Both the position numbers and the translations under genes were made by a program. 64,000 nt of DNA from Gordonia alkaliphila (lineage in GTDB: Bacteria > Actinomycetota > Actinomycetes > Mycobacteriales > Mycobacteriaceae): positions 124,001 through 188,000 of the forward strand of contig NZ_JALKBW010000002.1 of the NCBI RefSeq assembly GCF_023017165.1. The letters are read 5' to 3'. The notes beneath the pieces were generated by a model that worked only from the letters and a program-made list of their open reading frames with translations, did no database searches and had not been told where the DNA came from. Of the stretch, positions 7,291 to 16,212 are shown piece after piece; position 1 is the stretch's first letter, and each line of letters begins with the position of its first letter.

Positions 7291-8697
7291 GTGACGGTGA
7301 TCCGAACTGCGGGCGCTGCTGCAGCGGCAGCGCTGCTGGCTGCGACGGTAGTCGCGGCGCCGGCGGCGTCGGCAAACCCCGCAACCCAATGCGCGACGCT
7401 GGGCTGGGTGGGCGATTCGCTGTCGGTGCCATTGCTGGCCGAAGGTCGGGGAACGATCCAGAGCGGTTCGGTTGGCCAGGACACGCCGCTGGCCAAAGAT
7501 CTCCTGCCGCAGGGGGTGAACACCATCTACTACGACGTGGCCGGGGCGCGGAGCGCCGTGGAAACGGTGAACGGGACCCCGAACGCTGTCGACGCGTTGG
7601 CCTCACTGCCCGCCGCGGACTGCTACTTCGCGGCCGTCGGCACTAACGATGCGGCGAACATCGCCGTCGGCTCGGAGGTAGATGCTGCAGAACGCGTGAA
7701 GCGTCTGCGTGGCGCGGCCAGCGGGAAGCCGCTGTTCATGATGACCGTCGCGATCGGGGAGAACGCCACGGCAAACGGATACACCCCGGCCGCCGCACAA
7801 GCGATGAACGACGCGATCACCGCGGGACTGCCGACCGGACACGTTCTCGACTGGGCTGCACGGTCGACCACCGAGCTGCGCGCCGCGGACGGCATCCACG
7901 ACAGCGCCGCCGGCATCAGCTCCCGCGCCCGAGCCGCCGGAGTGTTCTTCGCCGGCGGTACTCCGGCCGCCGGCGGCGACGACCGCAGTCCCGGGCAGCC
8001 ATGCCAGGCCCCCGTGATCGCACTGGACCCGGGCCACAACCCGGACAAGATCGAAGCATTCGACCGCCAGAGCGGTGTGCTGATGGTTGACGAACCGAAC
8101 GGGGCCGAGGACGCCGACGTGATGGCAGTGGCCAAAGCGGTCCGCTCTGCGCTGGAATCACGCGGCTACAAAGTGGTGCTGCTGAAGTCGTCCACCGACC
8201 AATCCATCAGCTACCGCGACCGGGTGGAACGCGCCAAGTCCGAGGGCGCAGCCCTGGGGGTGTCCATACACACGTCCATCAACGAAAACTCGATCTTCCC
8301 CCAACGGGAAGGGAACTATCGCGAAGGCGTCGGCGCCGACGGCCAGCACACGCGGGTTGCCTTCAGCAATGCCGATACCGCGGCTGCCAGCGAGCAGTAC
8401 TCGATGATGTTCGCGCAGGCGCGGGCGACCGCCGAAGGTCGTTCGGTGGTGGTGCGCAACAACTCCTTCGATGGGCGGGCAGGCTTGTGGGGCGGCAACA
8501 TCCCGGTAATCGCGTTGATCGCCGAGGACGTTCCGTGGGTGTACAACGAGTTCGGGACCCCCACTACCGGCGGGACGGTCAAGGTGCCCAACGAGGAACT
8601 GGCCCGATACGCCACGGGGCTGGTCGCCGGGATCATCGCCTCGATCCCCAACGACTGCGGCCAGCAGACATTGCCGGCAGCCCCCGAGCCCTCCTGA
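7291..8697 (+). CDS. Secreted SGNH hydrolase fused to N-acetylmuramoyl-L-alanine amidase
   Basis: I chose the GTG at 7291 because GGGAGG sits 7 bases upstream; in-frame starts at 7273 and 7276 are less suitable. The product has 468 residues. Residues 1-27 form a signal peptide ending ASA. Residues 33-230 form an SGNH/GDSL-type domain: GDS at 40-42, GTND at 116-119, and D199-x-x-H202 in DGIHD. From about 240, an amidase_3 zinc domain begins with IALDPGHNPDK, continues through VSIHTSINEN and ends near residue 460. It likely acts on cell-wall peptidoglycan, cleaving the stem-peptide amide, with the SGNH half perhaps removing O-acetyl groups. Order and domains are seen; substrates are inferred. 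Confidence 0.88.
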   Translation: MTVIRTAGAAAAAALLAATVVAAPAASANPATQCATLGWVGDSLSVPLLAEGRGTIQSGSVGQDTPLAKDLLPQGVNTIYYDVAGARSAVETVNGTPNAVDALASLPAADCYFAAVGTNDAANIAVGSEVDAAERVKRLRGAASGKPLFMMTVAIGENATANGYTPAAAQAMNDAITAGLPTGHVLDWAARSTTELRAADGIHDSAAGISSRARAAGVFFAGGTPAAGGDDRSPGQPCQAPVIALDPGHNPDKIEAFDRQSGVLMVDEPNGAEDADVMAVAKAVRSALESRGYKVVLLKSSTDQSISYRDRVERAKSEGAALGVSIHTSINENSIFPQREGNYREGVGADGQHTRVAFSNADTAAASEQYSMMFAQARATAEGRSVVVRNNSFDGRAGLWGGNIPVIALIAEDVPWVYNEFGTPTTGGTVKVPNEELARYATGLVAGIIASIPNDCGQQTLPAAPEPS

Positions 8698-8776
8698 AAG
8701 CCTGAAAGGCCCCACCCAGACGCAGCAGACGGCAGCATTTCGACACCAGTCGCTTAACGGAAGGAACCACAGCACC

Positions 8777-9322
8777 ATGTTCATGGCTGAACGCGACCTG
8801 GCTGCGGTGATGGTCCGCCCCCATACCGTGACGTTGATGGCAGCTGCCGCGCTCGCGGCGCCGGGCGCCGCGCTCGCGCAGCTGGCCCCCCTGGTCAACG
8901 CAGAGCAGGCGGCGGCAGCAGGCACGGTCATGATGGTCGCCGCCGGCGTGCTCGCGGTACTGGCCGCGGTGGCATTGGCCGGGGACTGGATGGGTGCCTT
9001 CTCCCGCTGGTGGCCGCTACCTCCGCTCTGGGGCTATCGGCGGGCACTGAGTGCCCGGTGCTACGCCTACTACGGTGTTGCCGCCGCCGGATACGCCGGC
9101 ATAGTCGCCTATCTCGTCGGCGTCGGGGGCGCCGCCGAGGCGCTGCCGATCGTCGTCCTCTGGGGAACGGTGGTGACGCTCCTGGCTGGTCACGGCGCGT
9201 CCGCCAACCTGCTCCTGGTGGTGCACGACCGCCAGCAACACCAGCAGGCCAGTGTGCTCGGCCGACAGCAAACGATCGGTGACGATCTTCGTGGACGTCC
9301 ACCTGTCATGGTGGGGCCGTAA
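8777..9322 (+). CDS. Small integral membrane protein
   Basis: The product has 181 residues with about four hydrophobic helices: residues 17-38, 48-68, 98-115 and 122-145. The C-terminus is hydrophilic and Gln-rich (HDRQQHQQASVLGRQQ). The start follows CGGAAGGAACCACAGCACC. No family is recognised. It follows the secreted amidase by 80 bases and may belong to the same envelope-related group. Confidence 0.65.
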   Translation: MFMAERDLAAVMVRPHTVTLMAAAALAAPGAALAQLAPLVNAEQAAAAGTVMMVAAGVLAVLAAVALAGDWMGAFSRWWPLPPLWGYRRALSARCYAYYGVAAAGYAGIVAYLVGVGGAAEALPIVVLWGTVVTLLAGHGASANLLLVVHDRQQHQQASVLGRQQTIGDDLRGRPPVMVGP

Positions 9323-9378
9323 CGTGATGGAGACTGCGTCCGACTCTGCCGAACCCCATCCGAAGGAGCGACTATCCG

Positions 9379-9579
9379 ATGGCTGACATTCACGATTTCT
9401 GCTGGACAGTGGCGTCCTACGGACAAGGCGGCGCCGGATCCGGTGCTGGGGTGTGCTTCCGCAGGACCGGGCATTCCGGCCAGCATTCGTCCGGGGCCGC
9501 CCAATGGGCGGGCGGCGCGGGGAAGGTCCCCCAAGGGCAACGACACCTGTGCGCCCGCCCGATGACGCCACTGCCCTGA
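9379..9579 (+). CDS. Small hypothetical protein, doubtful
   Basis: The 66-residue ORF follows GAAGGAGCGACTATCCG, a good ribosome site. It has a Gly/Ser/His-rich middle and an unusual composition. Only the ribosome site and its position in the operon direction support it. Confidence 0.35.
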   Translation: MADIHDFCWTVASYGQGGAGSGAGVCFRRTGHSGQHSSGAAQWAGGAGKVPQGQRHLCARPMTPLP

Positions 9580-9865
9580 ACACCTGCAGGCGCACAGCGG
9601 GAGTAGGCAAGGAAACGCCCCGGGGCCGTTAAGGGGTGGCCAGCGGGGGCGGTTTCGGTCGTGCTCGGCGACTATCAGCTAGTCTAGTGCGCCGCCGGCG
9701 AGGCTGTCCACCCCCCGCGCGGCCTCGGCCGCAGGGGTCGGTTAGCAGCTGATGGTGGGGCGAAATAGGGCCTCAAGGGCTTGTACGATCACCGAAACAG
9801 CCCTGCAGCTTCTCGCGACGGTGCGCATTCGCCACTTGACGGTGGCCACTACGAAGGAGGAGTCG

Positions 9866-10858
9866 ATGACCGATTTCGGACTGAAGAGCGGAATCGACGG
9901 CGCGTTAGCCAGCGGCCGGTCGGCCGTCGACGGAGCCATCAAAGGGGCGGGCCCTGCCCCTGACGCCCGATTCAACGGCGCTGCAGAAGAGAACCGCGAC
10001 GACGCCCGGAAGGCCCGCGGCCGCGTCGAACGAACCTCCGACGCCGCTCGCGGAGCCGTCGACCAGCAGCGCAACATCAACCGAACCGGCACGGCTGCAC
10101 TGTCGGGGACCACCGTGCCTCAGCAGGCATCCAGGGTCACCACCCCGATGGGACTGCTCGGGGCACTGGCAAACCCGGGGCCCGGCGGGCAAAGTCCGCT
10201 GCAGGCCATGGCGCAACCGATGATGCAGTTCGCGCAGACGATGGCCCAGCCGATGGCCGCGATGGCCGCGCAGGCACCGCAGACTTTTTCGCAGGCCTAC
10301 TCTCCCAATCCCGGAGACAACATTCGGCTCAGTCCGCAGCAGCAGCAGGCGTTGGCCGCTGCGTTGGCCGCCGCCCAGGAGGGCGGTACCGGATCCACGA
10401 CCATCGACGGCAAAGACCTGGCCGAGGGCGTTCACGGCGACCGGGAGAAGAAGGTCGTGCAGCTGGCCAAGGCCGTCGTCGACGCGAAGATCCCCTACTC
10501 GTGGGGAGGGGGCTCGTTGACCGGGCCGACACTGGGCATTTCCGGGCCCGGGCTAGGCGCCAACGATAACCAGGTCAACGGCATGGACTGCAGCAGCTTC
10601 ACCCGGTACGTCACCTACCAGAGTTCGGGGGTGGAGATCCCGCGTGTGTCCGGCGCACAGTGGGCCGCGTCGGAACCGGTCTCGGCCGGTCAGGCCCGTC
10701 CCGGCGACCTCGTGTTCCCCCCCGGAACCCAGGGCGCCAATCACGTACAGCTCTACATCGGCAACGGCATGATCGCCGAGCAATACCAGTCCGGCACCAC
10801 CGCCCGTATCATCCCGCTGGACCCGTCCTACGAGATTCGTCGCCCGCGCGGGGTCTGA
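9866..10858 (+). CDS. NlpC/P60-family cysteine peptidase
   Basis: The ATG at 9866 follows GAAGGAGGAGTCG; the frame is open upstream to 9752, but no better start exists. The product has 330 residues. The N-terminal 200 are Ala/Gln/Met-rich and helical, without a signal peptide. The C-terminal 120 form an NlpC/P60 domain: Cys242 in GMDCSSFTRYV and His293 in NHVQLYIGNGMIAEQ. These enzymes cut peptidoglycan stem peptides. The lack of a Sec signal and the helical N-terminus resemble ESX-exported NlpC/P60 proteins of mycobacteria, fitting the nearby PPE/Esx genes, but the route is an inference. Confidence 0.85.
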   Translation: MTDFGLKSGIDGALASGRSAVDGAIKGAGPAPDARFNGAAEENRDDARKARGRVERTSDAARGAVDQQRNINRTGTAALSGTTVPQQASRVTTPMGLLGALANPGPGGQSPLQAMAQPMMQFAQTMAQPMAAMAAQAPQTFSQAYSPNPGDNIRLSPQQQQALAAALAAAQEGGTGSTTIDGKDLAEGVHGDREKKVVQLAKAVVDAKIPYSWGGGSLTGPTLGISGPGLGANDNQVNGMDCSSFTRYVTYQSSGVEIPRVSGAQWAASEPVSAGQARPGDLVFPPGTQGANHVQLYIGNGMIAEQYQSGTTARIIPLDPSYEIRRPRGV

Positions 10859-10903
10859 CCCCGTGCCAGCTGAGGAACCGCGCACCCGAGGAAGAAGCCA
10901 CCT

Positions 10904-11314
10904 GTGATCTACGAGTACACCGGCGAGCAGAAGATCGTCGACGGCATGGTGCTGCGCAGGATCCGGGCCACCACAACGCTGATCGACCGAGGGATCAGCG
11001 AGGGCGACGTCGGCGGCTGGATCGAATCCGACAGCAACCTGATTGACCGCGGCTGGGTGGGAGAGGACGCCGTGGTGTGCCAAGGTGCGGTGGTCAGCGA
11101 CGACGCGCAAGTCCGGCACCGCGGGCAAGTTCGTGGGACTGCCCGTATTCGTGACACGGCAGTCGTCTACGACGACGCCATCGTCACAGACGCCATCGTC
11201 GCGGACGCCTCCTCTGTCGGTGGAGACGCCCAGGTCGGCGCCGGCTGCGTTCTCGTCGTAGACACCCACCTGCGCACCGGCGTGTTCCCCGTGGCCGCCG
11301 GCCACAGCGAATGA
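10904..11314 (+). CDS. Left-handed beta-helix (hexapeptide-repeat) protein
   Basis: The product has 136 residues from a GTG. The N-terminus (IYEYTGEQKIVDGMVLRRI, then GDVGGWIESDSNL) matches the lead-in of small beta-helix proteins common in phages and mobile elements. It is followed by about eight hexapeptide repeats such as VGEDAV, VSDDAQ, VRGTAR, VYDDAI and VGGDAQ. No acyltransferase catalytic residues are evident. It is probably a structural or scaffold protein of unknown role, in line with the genes on either side. Confidence 0.75.
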   Translation: MIYEYTGEQKIVDGMVLRRIRATTTLIDRGISEGDVGGWIESDSNLIDRGWVGEDAVVCQGAVVSDDAQVRHRGQVRGTARIRDTAVVYDDAIVTDAIVADASSVGGDAQVGAGCVLVVDTHLRTGVFPVAAGHSE

Positions 11315-11324
11315 TCTGGGAGCC

Positions 11325-12029
11325 GTGGAGCCGGCCGGCCTGCAACGATCATCCGCGGCCACGCCCATGAAACGTGGCCGCGGACTCCCCACGTTCCTGC
11401 TCTCGGCGACGCCGCCCGGGGCTCGTTCCCTGAGCCGGCACGCCGCCGCAGCACGACTAGGCATCGCCTACGACTCACTGGTCAAACTGATCCGGGCGGG
11501 GATACTCGACGAACCGCTGCACCCGGCCGCCGTCGACGTTCTCGCAACCCGGCACTGGCTCACTGCGCGGACCGGAGAACTGACCGTTCTGCGCACCGAC
11601 GGCCCCCCCACCGTGGACGCGCCGACACGGCGGCCATTCGGGTTCGCCGTGGACGTCACCGACGACTACCTCGCAGACGCCGCACTCGGCCCGTGGCGCA
11701 GTGACCCGGAGAGGGTCGAACGCAACCAGCTCCTCGCCGTCGTGCTATCCACCGTGCCCGTGGCGGTCTACGACATCGACCGGCGTGGCCCCGCGGAGCT
11801 GGATACGCGCGGGCATCCGCGCTACACCTACTCCGGGACGCTCCTGGCGCGGCTAGGGCCCAGCAGCTTGGGCTCGCGCAGAGGGGAAGCGCCAACGGAC
11901 TCGGCCGGCAACGCCGTGATCATCAAGAATCCGGACCTGCCGGTGGCCGATCCCCGGATCACTACCGCCGAAATCATCATGCACAGTCGAATCCGAGTCG
12001 ATAGCCGCGGACCCATCGGCTACCTGTAA
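11325..12029 (+). CDS. Hypothetical protein with N-terminal helix-turn-helix-like segment
   Basis: The product has 234 residues from the GTG at 11325; an alternative start is the ATG at 11367. Residues about 37-60 (SRHAAAARLGIAYDSLVKLI) look like a helix-turn-helix. The remainder is unrecognised. It starts 10 bases after the beta-helix gene and is probably co-transcribed. Confidence 0.6.
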   Translation: MEPAGLQRSSAATPMKRGRGLPTFLLSATPPGARSLSRHAAAARLGIAYDSLVKLIRAGILDEPLHPAAVDVLATRHWLTARTGELTVLRTDGPPTVDAPTRRPFGFAVDVTDDYLADAALGPWRSDPERVERNQLLAVVLSTVPVAVYDIDRRGPAELDTRGHPRYTYSGTLLARLGPSSLGSRRGEAPTDSAGNAVIIKNPDLPVADPRITTAEIIMHSRIRVDSRGPIGYL

Positions 12030-12085
12030 CACGGCAGCGCGCCGCAGCAACATCGACCATCGAACGCCTGTGCTATATTGTGGGG

Positions 12086-12442
12086 GTGAAGGCGGGCGAC
12101 GTCGGTGGGGGAAGACCACCGAACGCGGCCCGCCTTCACTGCCAGAGCCTCATCGACGCCGGCACCTGGCACCCGGTCTCCGATCGCCCGGTAATCCTGC
12201 AATCGAACATCGCGCTGGGCTGGGCGGCGCGGGTCGCCGACCGGGAACAGCCCTCTCTGCATGTTCGCTCCTGGGGGCTGACGTTCCCGACCGAAATGCC
12301 TGCGACGCTCATCGCCTGGGCTCGCTTCACCACGGGCCTGTGGGCTGCCGTGGTCGAAGTTGCGCTCCCGACGTACAACGGCGCCGAGTGCGTCCACGCC
12401 ACACTCTGGGTGCCTGGCGACACGATCCGACCGCTTCCCTGA
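12086..12442 (+). CDS. Hypothetical protein, probably leaderless
   Basis: The product has 118 residues from the GTG at 12086; an in-frame GTG lies at 12080. An extended -10 box, TGTGC then TATATT (12074-12079), ends six bases before 12086 and there is no ribosome site, which fits leaderless translation. The sequence is Trp-rich with alternating hydrophobics (LHVRSWGLTFPTEMPATLIA) and no recognised domain. Confidence 0.55.
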   Translation: MKAGDVGGGRPPNAARLHCQSLIDAGTWHPVSDRPVILQSNIALGWAARVADREQPSLHVRSWGLTFPTEMPATLIAWARFTTGLWAAVVEVALPTYNGAECVHATLWVPGDTIRPLP

Positions 12443-12478
12443 GCCTGAATCAGGCATTAGGTCGCGAGCAGGGAAGGC

Positions 12479-13063
12479 TCAGCGGGGCAGGCGAGGAAGT
12501 ACGGAGTTCGCTAACGCGATGGCCAGGCGCCGGCCGTCGTCACCCCGATCGTTCACCCCGAGCACCGCGGCGCCGCGCTCCCCGAACGTCGGAATGATGA
12601 TCCACCAGTCAGGGGCTCCGCTGTCGGTGATGGTGCGGAGCATAGCCGTGCGTCCGCCATCCAAACGCACCTGGTGTGCGCCTGTCTCAGGCCCATACTC
12701 GCGGCCGGTGGCAGTCACCGAGTAAGTTCCCGAACGCCACTGGCACATGTATGTGCCATCGGGCTGCGGGATCGGTTCGGGGCGCCACGGGGCGGCTGAG
12801 CCGAGCAGGGACAGGTCTGCCAACGTCAACGTCGAACAAGGATCACCAGTCCACTGCGCCTTCCACTGCTCAAACGTTGCGGGAGCTGTGGAGGGGTAGA
12901 ACGTCTGCTCCGCATGTCCGGATGGCGATGGCGTCACCGCCGTAGTCGCGATCTCCCCGGTCTCGCTGCACGCAGTGAGGGTCGCGGCAAGCAGCACTCC
13001 GATAGCCACGGTGCTGGCGGCGTGCCACGCCGAACGAAACAGCGGAGAAGGGTGTCGGCGCAT
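12479..13063 (-). CDS. DUF3558-like lipoprotein
   Basis: The product has 194 residues from the ATG at 13063, preceded by AGGAAGG. It has an N-terminal basic region, a hydrophobic stretch and the lipobox LTAC, so it is a predicted diacylglyceryl-anchored lipoprotein. The mature part contains DPCSTLTLADLSLLG and a second Cys in TYMCQW, the pattern of the DUF3558 lipoproteins of mycobacteria and relatives. The function of that family is unknown. It is convergent with the gene at 12086. Confidence 0.8.
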   Translation of the reverse strand: MRRHPSPLFRSAWHAASTVAIGVLLAATLTACSETGEIATTAVTPSPSGHAEQTFYPSTAPATFEQWKAQWTGDPCSTLTLADLSLLGSAAPWRPEPIPQPDGTYMCQWRSGTYSVTATGREYGPETGAHQVRLDGGRTAMLRTITDSGAPDWWIIIPTFGERGAAVLGVNDRGDDGRRLAIALANSVLPRLPR

Positions 13064-13204
13064 AGGGGTAACCTTCCTGCGGCGCGGAGACAATGAATGT
13101 CTAACAACACGAACCGTAATCCGGGAACGCTCGATAGTGAAATCAACACACCGTGCAGGGGTCACAAAACTGGGAGCTTCGTCGAAGTCGAAGCGAGAAG
13201 GAGA

Positions 13205-13588
13205 ATGAGAGACGTGGGAATTGATGGGGGCAGCCAAGAGTTCGTTGCGCGACTCATGCAGCTGCAGAATGTCAACGATGAAAATAGGGAGGCGGCCGAG
13301 CAGTGCGCTATCGCTGGACTCGGGTGCTTCATGCGAGAAGAAGGAATCGCGGAACTGCACGTCGACTATGAAAAGTCGAACGTCGTGGACGTGCAGTACT
13401 CGGACGGGCGAATCGGCGGCCCCGAGAGCGATGAGGACACCGATTTCGAGGTGGCAGACATGCTGGTCGGATGGGTTCCGCACGCGCTGTTCGCGTGGCG
13501 AGAAGGATTTATGCCGAGGCTGGGAAAAGAGTACTACGTGACCCTCGAATCGCTGGAACAGGAAAATCCGGGAGTGCTGAAAGAGTGA
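13205..13588 (+). CDS. Small acidic hypothetical protein
   Basis: The ATG at 13205 follows GAAGGAGA; the frame is open upstream to 13097, but that part lacks a site and overlaps the divergent lipoprotein promoter region. The product has 127 residues, acidic, with a conserved-looking core (FMREEGIAELHVDYEKSNVV and ADMLVGWVPHALFAW). No family is recognised. Confidence 0.6.
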   Translation: MRDVGIDGGSQEFVARLMQLQNVNDENREAAEQCAIAGLGCFMREEGIAELHVDYEKSNVVDVQYSDGRIGGPESDEDTDFEVADMLVGWVPHALFAWREGFMPRLGKEYYVTLESLEQENPGVLKE

Positions 13589-13921
13589 TCTGCTGCGGCC
13601 CCCGCTACCGTGACACGAATCAACGTCGATCACCGAAAGGCGCCGTGAGGAGCTGGAGTGCAGGCTGAAAGTCGGTGGGTGCAACGTGCGGCGAGAAGTG
13701 GGCGAGGTCCGTTGAAGTGCCAGTGATTGTGGTGAGCTTGCGTGCGAGGTTGGAGCAATGGAAATGGATCAGATCCAGGGTTGCCTGAATGGTCGCGGCA
13801 GCTTGGCGGCGTCGGAACATTCTGGTTCTGATGATCTCGCTGCCGCGGTGAATTATTCATTCGCAAATCTATTTCGGAGTGAATGTGTCGGCGGGGCTGG
13901 TGCCATCTGGCGGAGAGTGGG
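13589..13921. other. Gap with promoter-like element and gene-start remnant
   Basis: At 13590-13611 is a weak variant of the shared element (CTGCTGCGGCC, five bases, TACCGT). It is followed by GAAAGGCGCC and a GTG at 13645 that stops after seven codons, like the surviving start of a deleted gene. On the minus strand a 66-residue ORF (13620-13820, MFRRRQAAATIQATLDLIHF) could be read but lacks a good ribosome site. Nothing else is supportable here. Confidence 0.4.
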
Positions 13922-14206
13922 CTAGGGGGCCAGGAGGACCGCTTCCACGACAAATCCGGCGGGAGCCGTGAAGTTGCACTGGTCGTTGTACACGATGACT
14001 TTGTCTCCGGTGGCCTCGATCGATTCGACCGCCGCGAACTCGGCCTCGGCCACCATTTTGGCAGCACTCAGTGCTTGCGCGGCTTCAGCAGCGCTGGGAG
14101 CCCCGAACGGGGTCCACTCCCAGAACCAGTCGGGGTGATTCTCCAGCAGGGGAGTCAGATCGACGCCGTACGCGTCGGTGAGCTTCTCGACAGGCAGTTC
14201 GGGCAT
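13922..14206 (-). CDS. Small hypothetical protein
   Basis: The product has 94 residues from the ATG at 14206, with GAAAGGACCC upstream on the minus strand. The N-terminal part has LTPLLENHPDWFWEWTPFG, the middle is Ala/Glu-rich, and the C-terminus is beta-like. No family is recognised. Its promoter is the minus-strand element at 14258-14280. Confidence 0.65.
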   Translation of the reverse strand: MPELPVEKLTDAYGVDLTPLLENHPDWFWEWTPFGAPSAAEAAQALSAAKMVAEAEFAAVESIEATGDKVIVYNDQCNFTAPAGFVVEAVLLAP

Positions 14207-14257
14207 GGCCGGTGGGTCCTTTCAGGTGGCGAGCGACGAAGAGTCGGTGATGGCAGG

Positions 14258-14280
14258 AACATACGGGGCCGCCCCGACAG
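14258..14280 (-). promoter_or_regulatory. Shared promoter-like element, minus strand
   Basis: Read on the minus strand, it is CTGTCGGGGCG, six bases, TATGTT. It lies 51 bases upstream of the ATG at 14206 and has the 11+6+6 layout of the other copies. Confidence 0.6.
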
Positions 14281-14282
14281 CA

Positions 14283-16092
14283 CTATCGTTGGCGCCGTTC
14301 GGGGATGGTCGCGGCAGCAGTCAGCCGTCGCTGCTGGTCGGGGGTGAGGCGTCGCGTGCCGGCAGCGACCTGATAGAGCCATTTGCCGATCGCCGCGTCG
14401 GTCCCGGACTGCGGGTCGGTAGTGCGCTCCCACTCGTGGACAGTGCGGATACCGCTGGCCGCAGTGTGCGTGGCGATCAGATCGATCCAGTCGTCGGCGC
14501 TACGGGTGGGCTTAGAGATACTTGCGTTCCACGCCCAGCCGGGCAGCGCCTCGTATATCGCAACGATCTTCGCCGGGAGTGAACCGCGACGATAGGCGTG
14601 ACGCACCTCCCGAACCCGGGCGCCCAGCGGGTAGTCGTCGCGGGTGCGATACGCCGGCGGCGGATTCGGATGCCCCCCCCGGTTCGGCGAGGAACACCGC
14701 GAGCTTCTGGGCAGTGAGCACGTAGTGGCTGGTAGTGCGCTTGACCACCTTGAGCTGGAAGTCCGCGACGTCGACGTCGTCGAGCATGCGTGTATCGATA
14801 GACAGCCTCCCGGTGGACTGTTCTTCGGGGGCCGCTGAGGTCTCCACCGCGGTGCGCCAGCCCAGCAGCGCGTCGTTGACGTAGTCGTCCTCTTCAGCGA
14901 GGGTGGTCAAAACTTGCCAGGCAGCAAGATACGAGGTGCGGGCGACCTTGACGTCCAGTGGGGAGTCGTCACCGGCGAGGTCCAGGACGGGCACGATGAT
15001 CAGTGCCTTGTGGTCCGGGCCGGCCGGGTGCGGGCGGATGGCGCGGCCTACGATCTGGACGATATCGGGGCCGGAGCTGCGGGGCCCGGCGAACAGGACT
15101 GCGTCCAAGGCGGGGACGTCGACGCCCTCGGCGAAGAGTTGGCAGTTGGACACTACCGTCAGCCGGGACGAGTCCTTGAGCGCGTTGATCGCGGCCGTCC
15201 GATGGCTGCGGTGGCTGGTCCCGTCGACGTGATACACCATGGCCGGCGACGCTGCCCGTGTGGCGAGATGCCGCAACGAGTGCGCCCAGCGACGAGAGTC
15301 AGCGATCCGATTATGGAAGGCCAGAACCGACCGCATCTCGGGATGGGTATCGAGATACTGCAGGAGCGCGAGTTGAGACACTGCTGCGACAGTGTCGATG
15401 TTGTCCCCGCGGAGCCGGGCGGCACTGATCGCTGAGGCGGCTGCGTCCGAGGACACTGCCACGACGGCGATCTGATAGTCCGACAGCCAGCCGGCGCTGA
15501 TCGCCTCACGGAACGACAGGGGACGGACGTGGGGGCCGTAGATCGCGGGATCGTCCATCGAATACACCTCGACTTCCTCCACACTCGGAGCCGATGCGGA
15601 CGCGGTCAACGGCGCCACGGTACGGGTCGTGGCCGTCATGAACAGGCGCCGCCGCGCTGGAAGCCGTGTCTGGTCCAACGGGGCAGCCCACGCCTTGCCG
15701 ATGGGGCCGGTGGTGTGGTGGGCCTCATCGCAGATCAACAGATCTGCCGGGCCCGTCGCGGTGAGCGCCGCGCTGATCGCAGGAACCGAGGCGTACGTCG
15801 CCACGATCACCAGGGGCCCTCCGGCGCGCAGGGAAGCGCGAATGGCGGCGACGATCTGATTGGGGTCGGTGGTAACCCGTAAGCCTTCGGTGGTCGCGAC
15901 GTCGGACTCGCGGAGGTCGTCGGCGAGGTCGTCGCCGGCGTGTATCTGCGCCGGGACGTCATCTTCGTCGGACTGCCTCGCACACGCGCGGGGATGGCTC
16001 TCCGAACGAGCGGGTCCCGTCCGTGCGGGGAGGCGGCTGGTCTGCGGACGCCGGGTTCCGGTGTGCTGACAGGTGGCCAGGCCGAGAGGCAA
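14283..16092 (-). pseudogene. DEAD/DEAH helicase with helicase-associated domain, truncated and frameshifted
   Basis: The main frame (14512-16092) carries DEAH in LLICDEAHHTTGPIG, motif III MTAT, FAEGVDVPALDAVLFA and motif VI QIVGRAIRPH. The helicase-associated C-terminal domain continues in another frame (14283-14606, with LPAKIVAIYEALPGWAWNAS). Dropping one base of the run of eight C at 14673-14680 joins them through a typical linker. At the N-terminus the Walker A motif is absent: homology starts near SDEDDVP, and the first 45 residues look unrelated. The gene is probably dead, though a sequencing error or phase variation at the C-run could explain the frameshift alone. Confidence 0.8.
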
Positions 16093-16096
16093 GGAG

Positions 16097-16117
16097 GCTT
16101 CTGGTTAAACCAGAAGC
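16097..16117. repeat. 21-base palindrome
   Basis: GCTTCTGGTT and AACCAGAAGC flank one central A, perfectly symmetric. A related imperfect palindrome (CCCGGTTTAACGGGG) lies at 16164-16178, between this and the next gene. They could be operators, or a scar at the truncation point of the helicase. Confidence 0.5.
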
Positions 16118-16183
16118 AAATCGTCTTTTATTGAGAAAGCAGGCGAGCATAGACATAGTGAAACCCGGTTTAACGGGGTGAAG

Positions 16184-16206
16184 CTGTACGGCGGCGCAGT
16201 TAGTAT
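16184..16206 (+). promoter_or_regulatory. Shared promoter-like element
   Basis: CTGTACGGCGG, six bases, TAGTAT. The box ends six bases before the ATG at 16213, which has no ribosome site, so the transcript is probably leaderless. Confidence 0.6.
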
Positions 16207-16212
16207 CCGGCC

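Noticed and set aside
9379..9579. Treating the 66-residue ORF as a confident gene
   Set aside because: Composition is poor despite a good ribosome site, so it is listed only with low confidence.
10553..11464. Minus-strand 303-residue ORF opposite the beta-helix gene
   Set aside because: Mirror of the hexapeptide repeats; the plus strand has recognisable beta-helix motifs.
11325..12029. Possible merR-type regulator
   Set aside because: Only a short helix-turn-helix-like segment is visible; the rest lacks family features, so no specific call is made.
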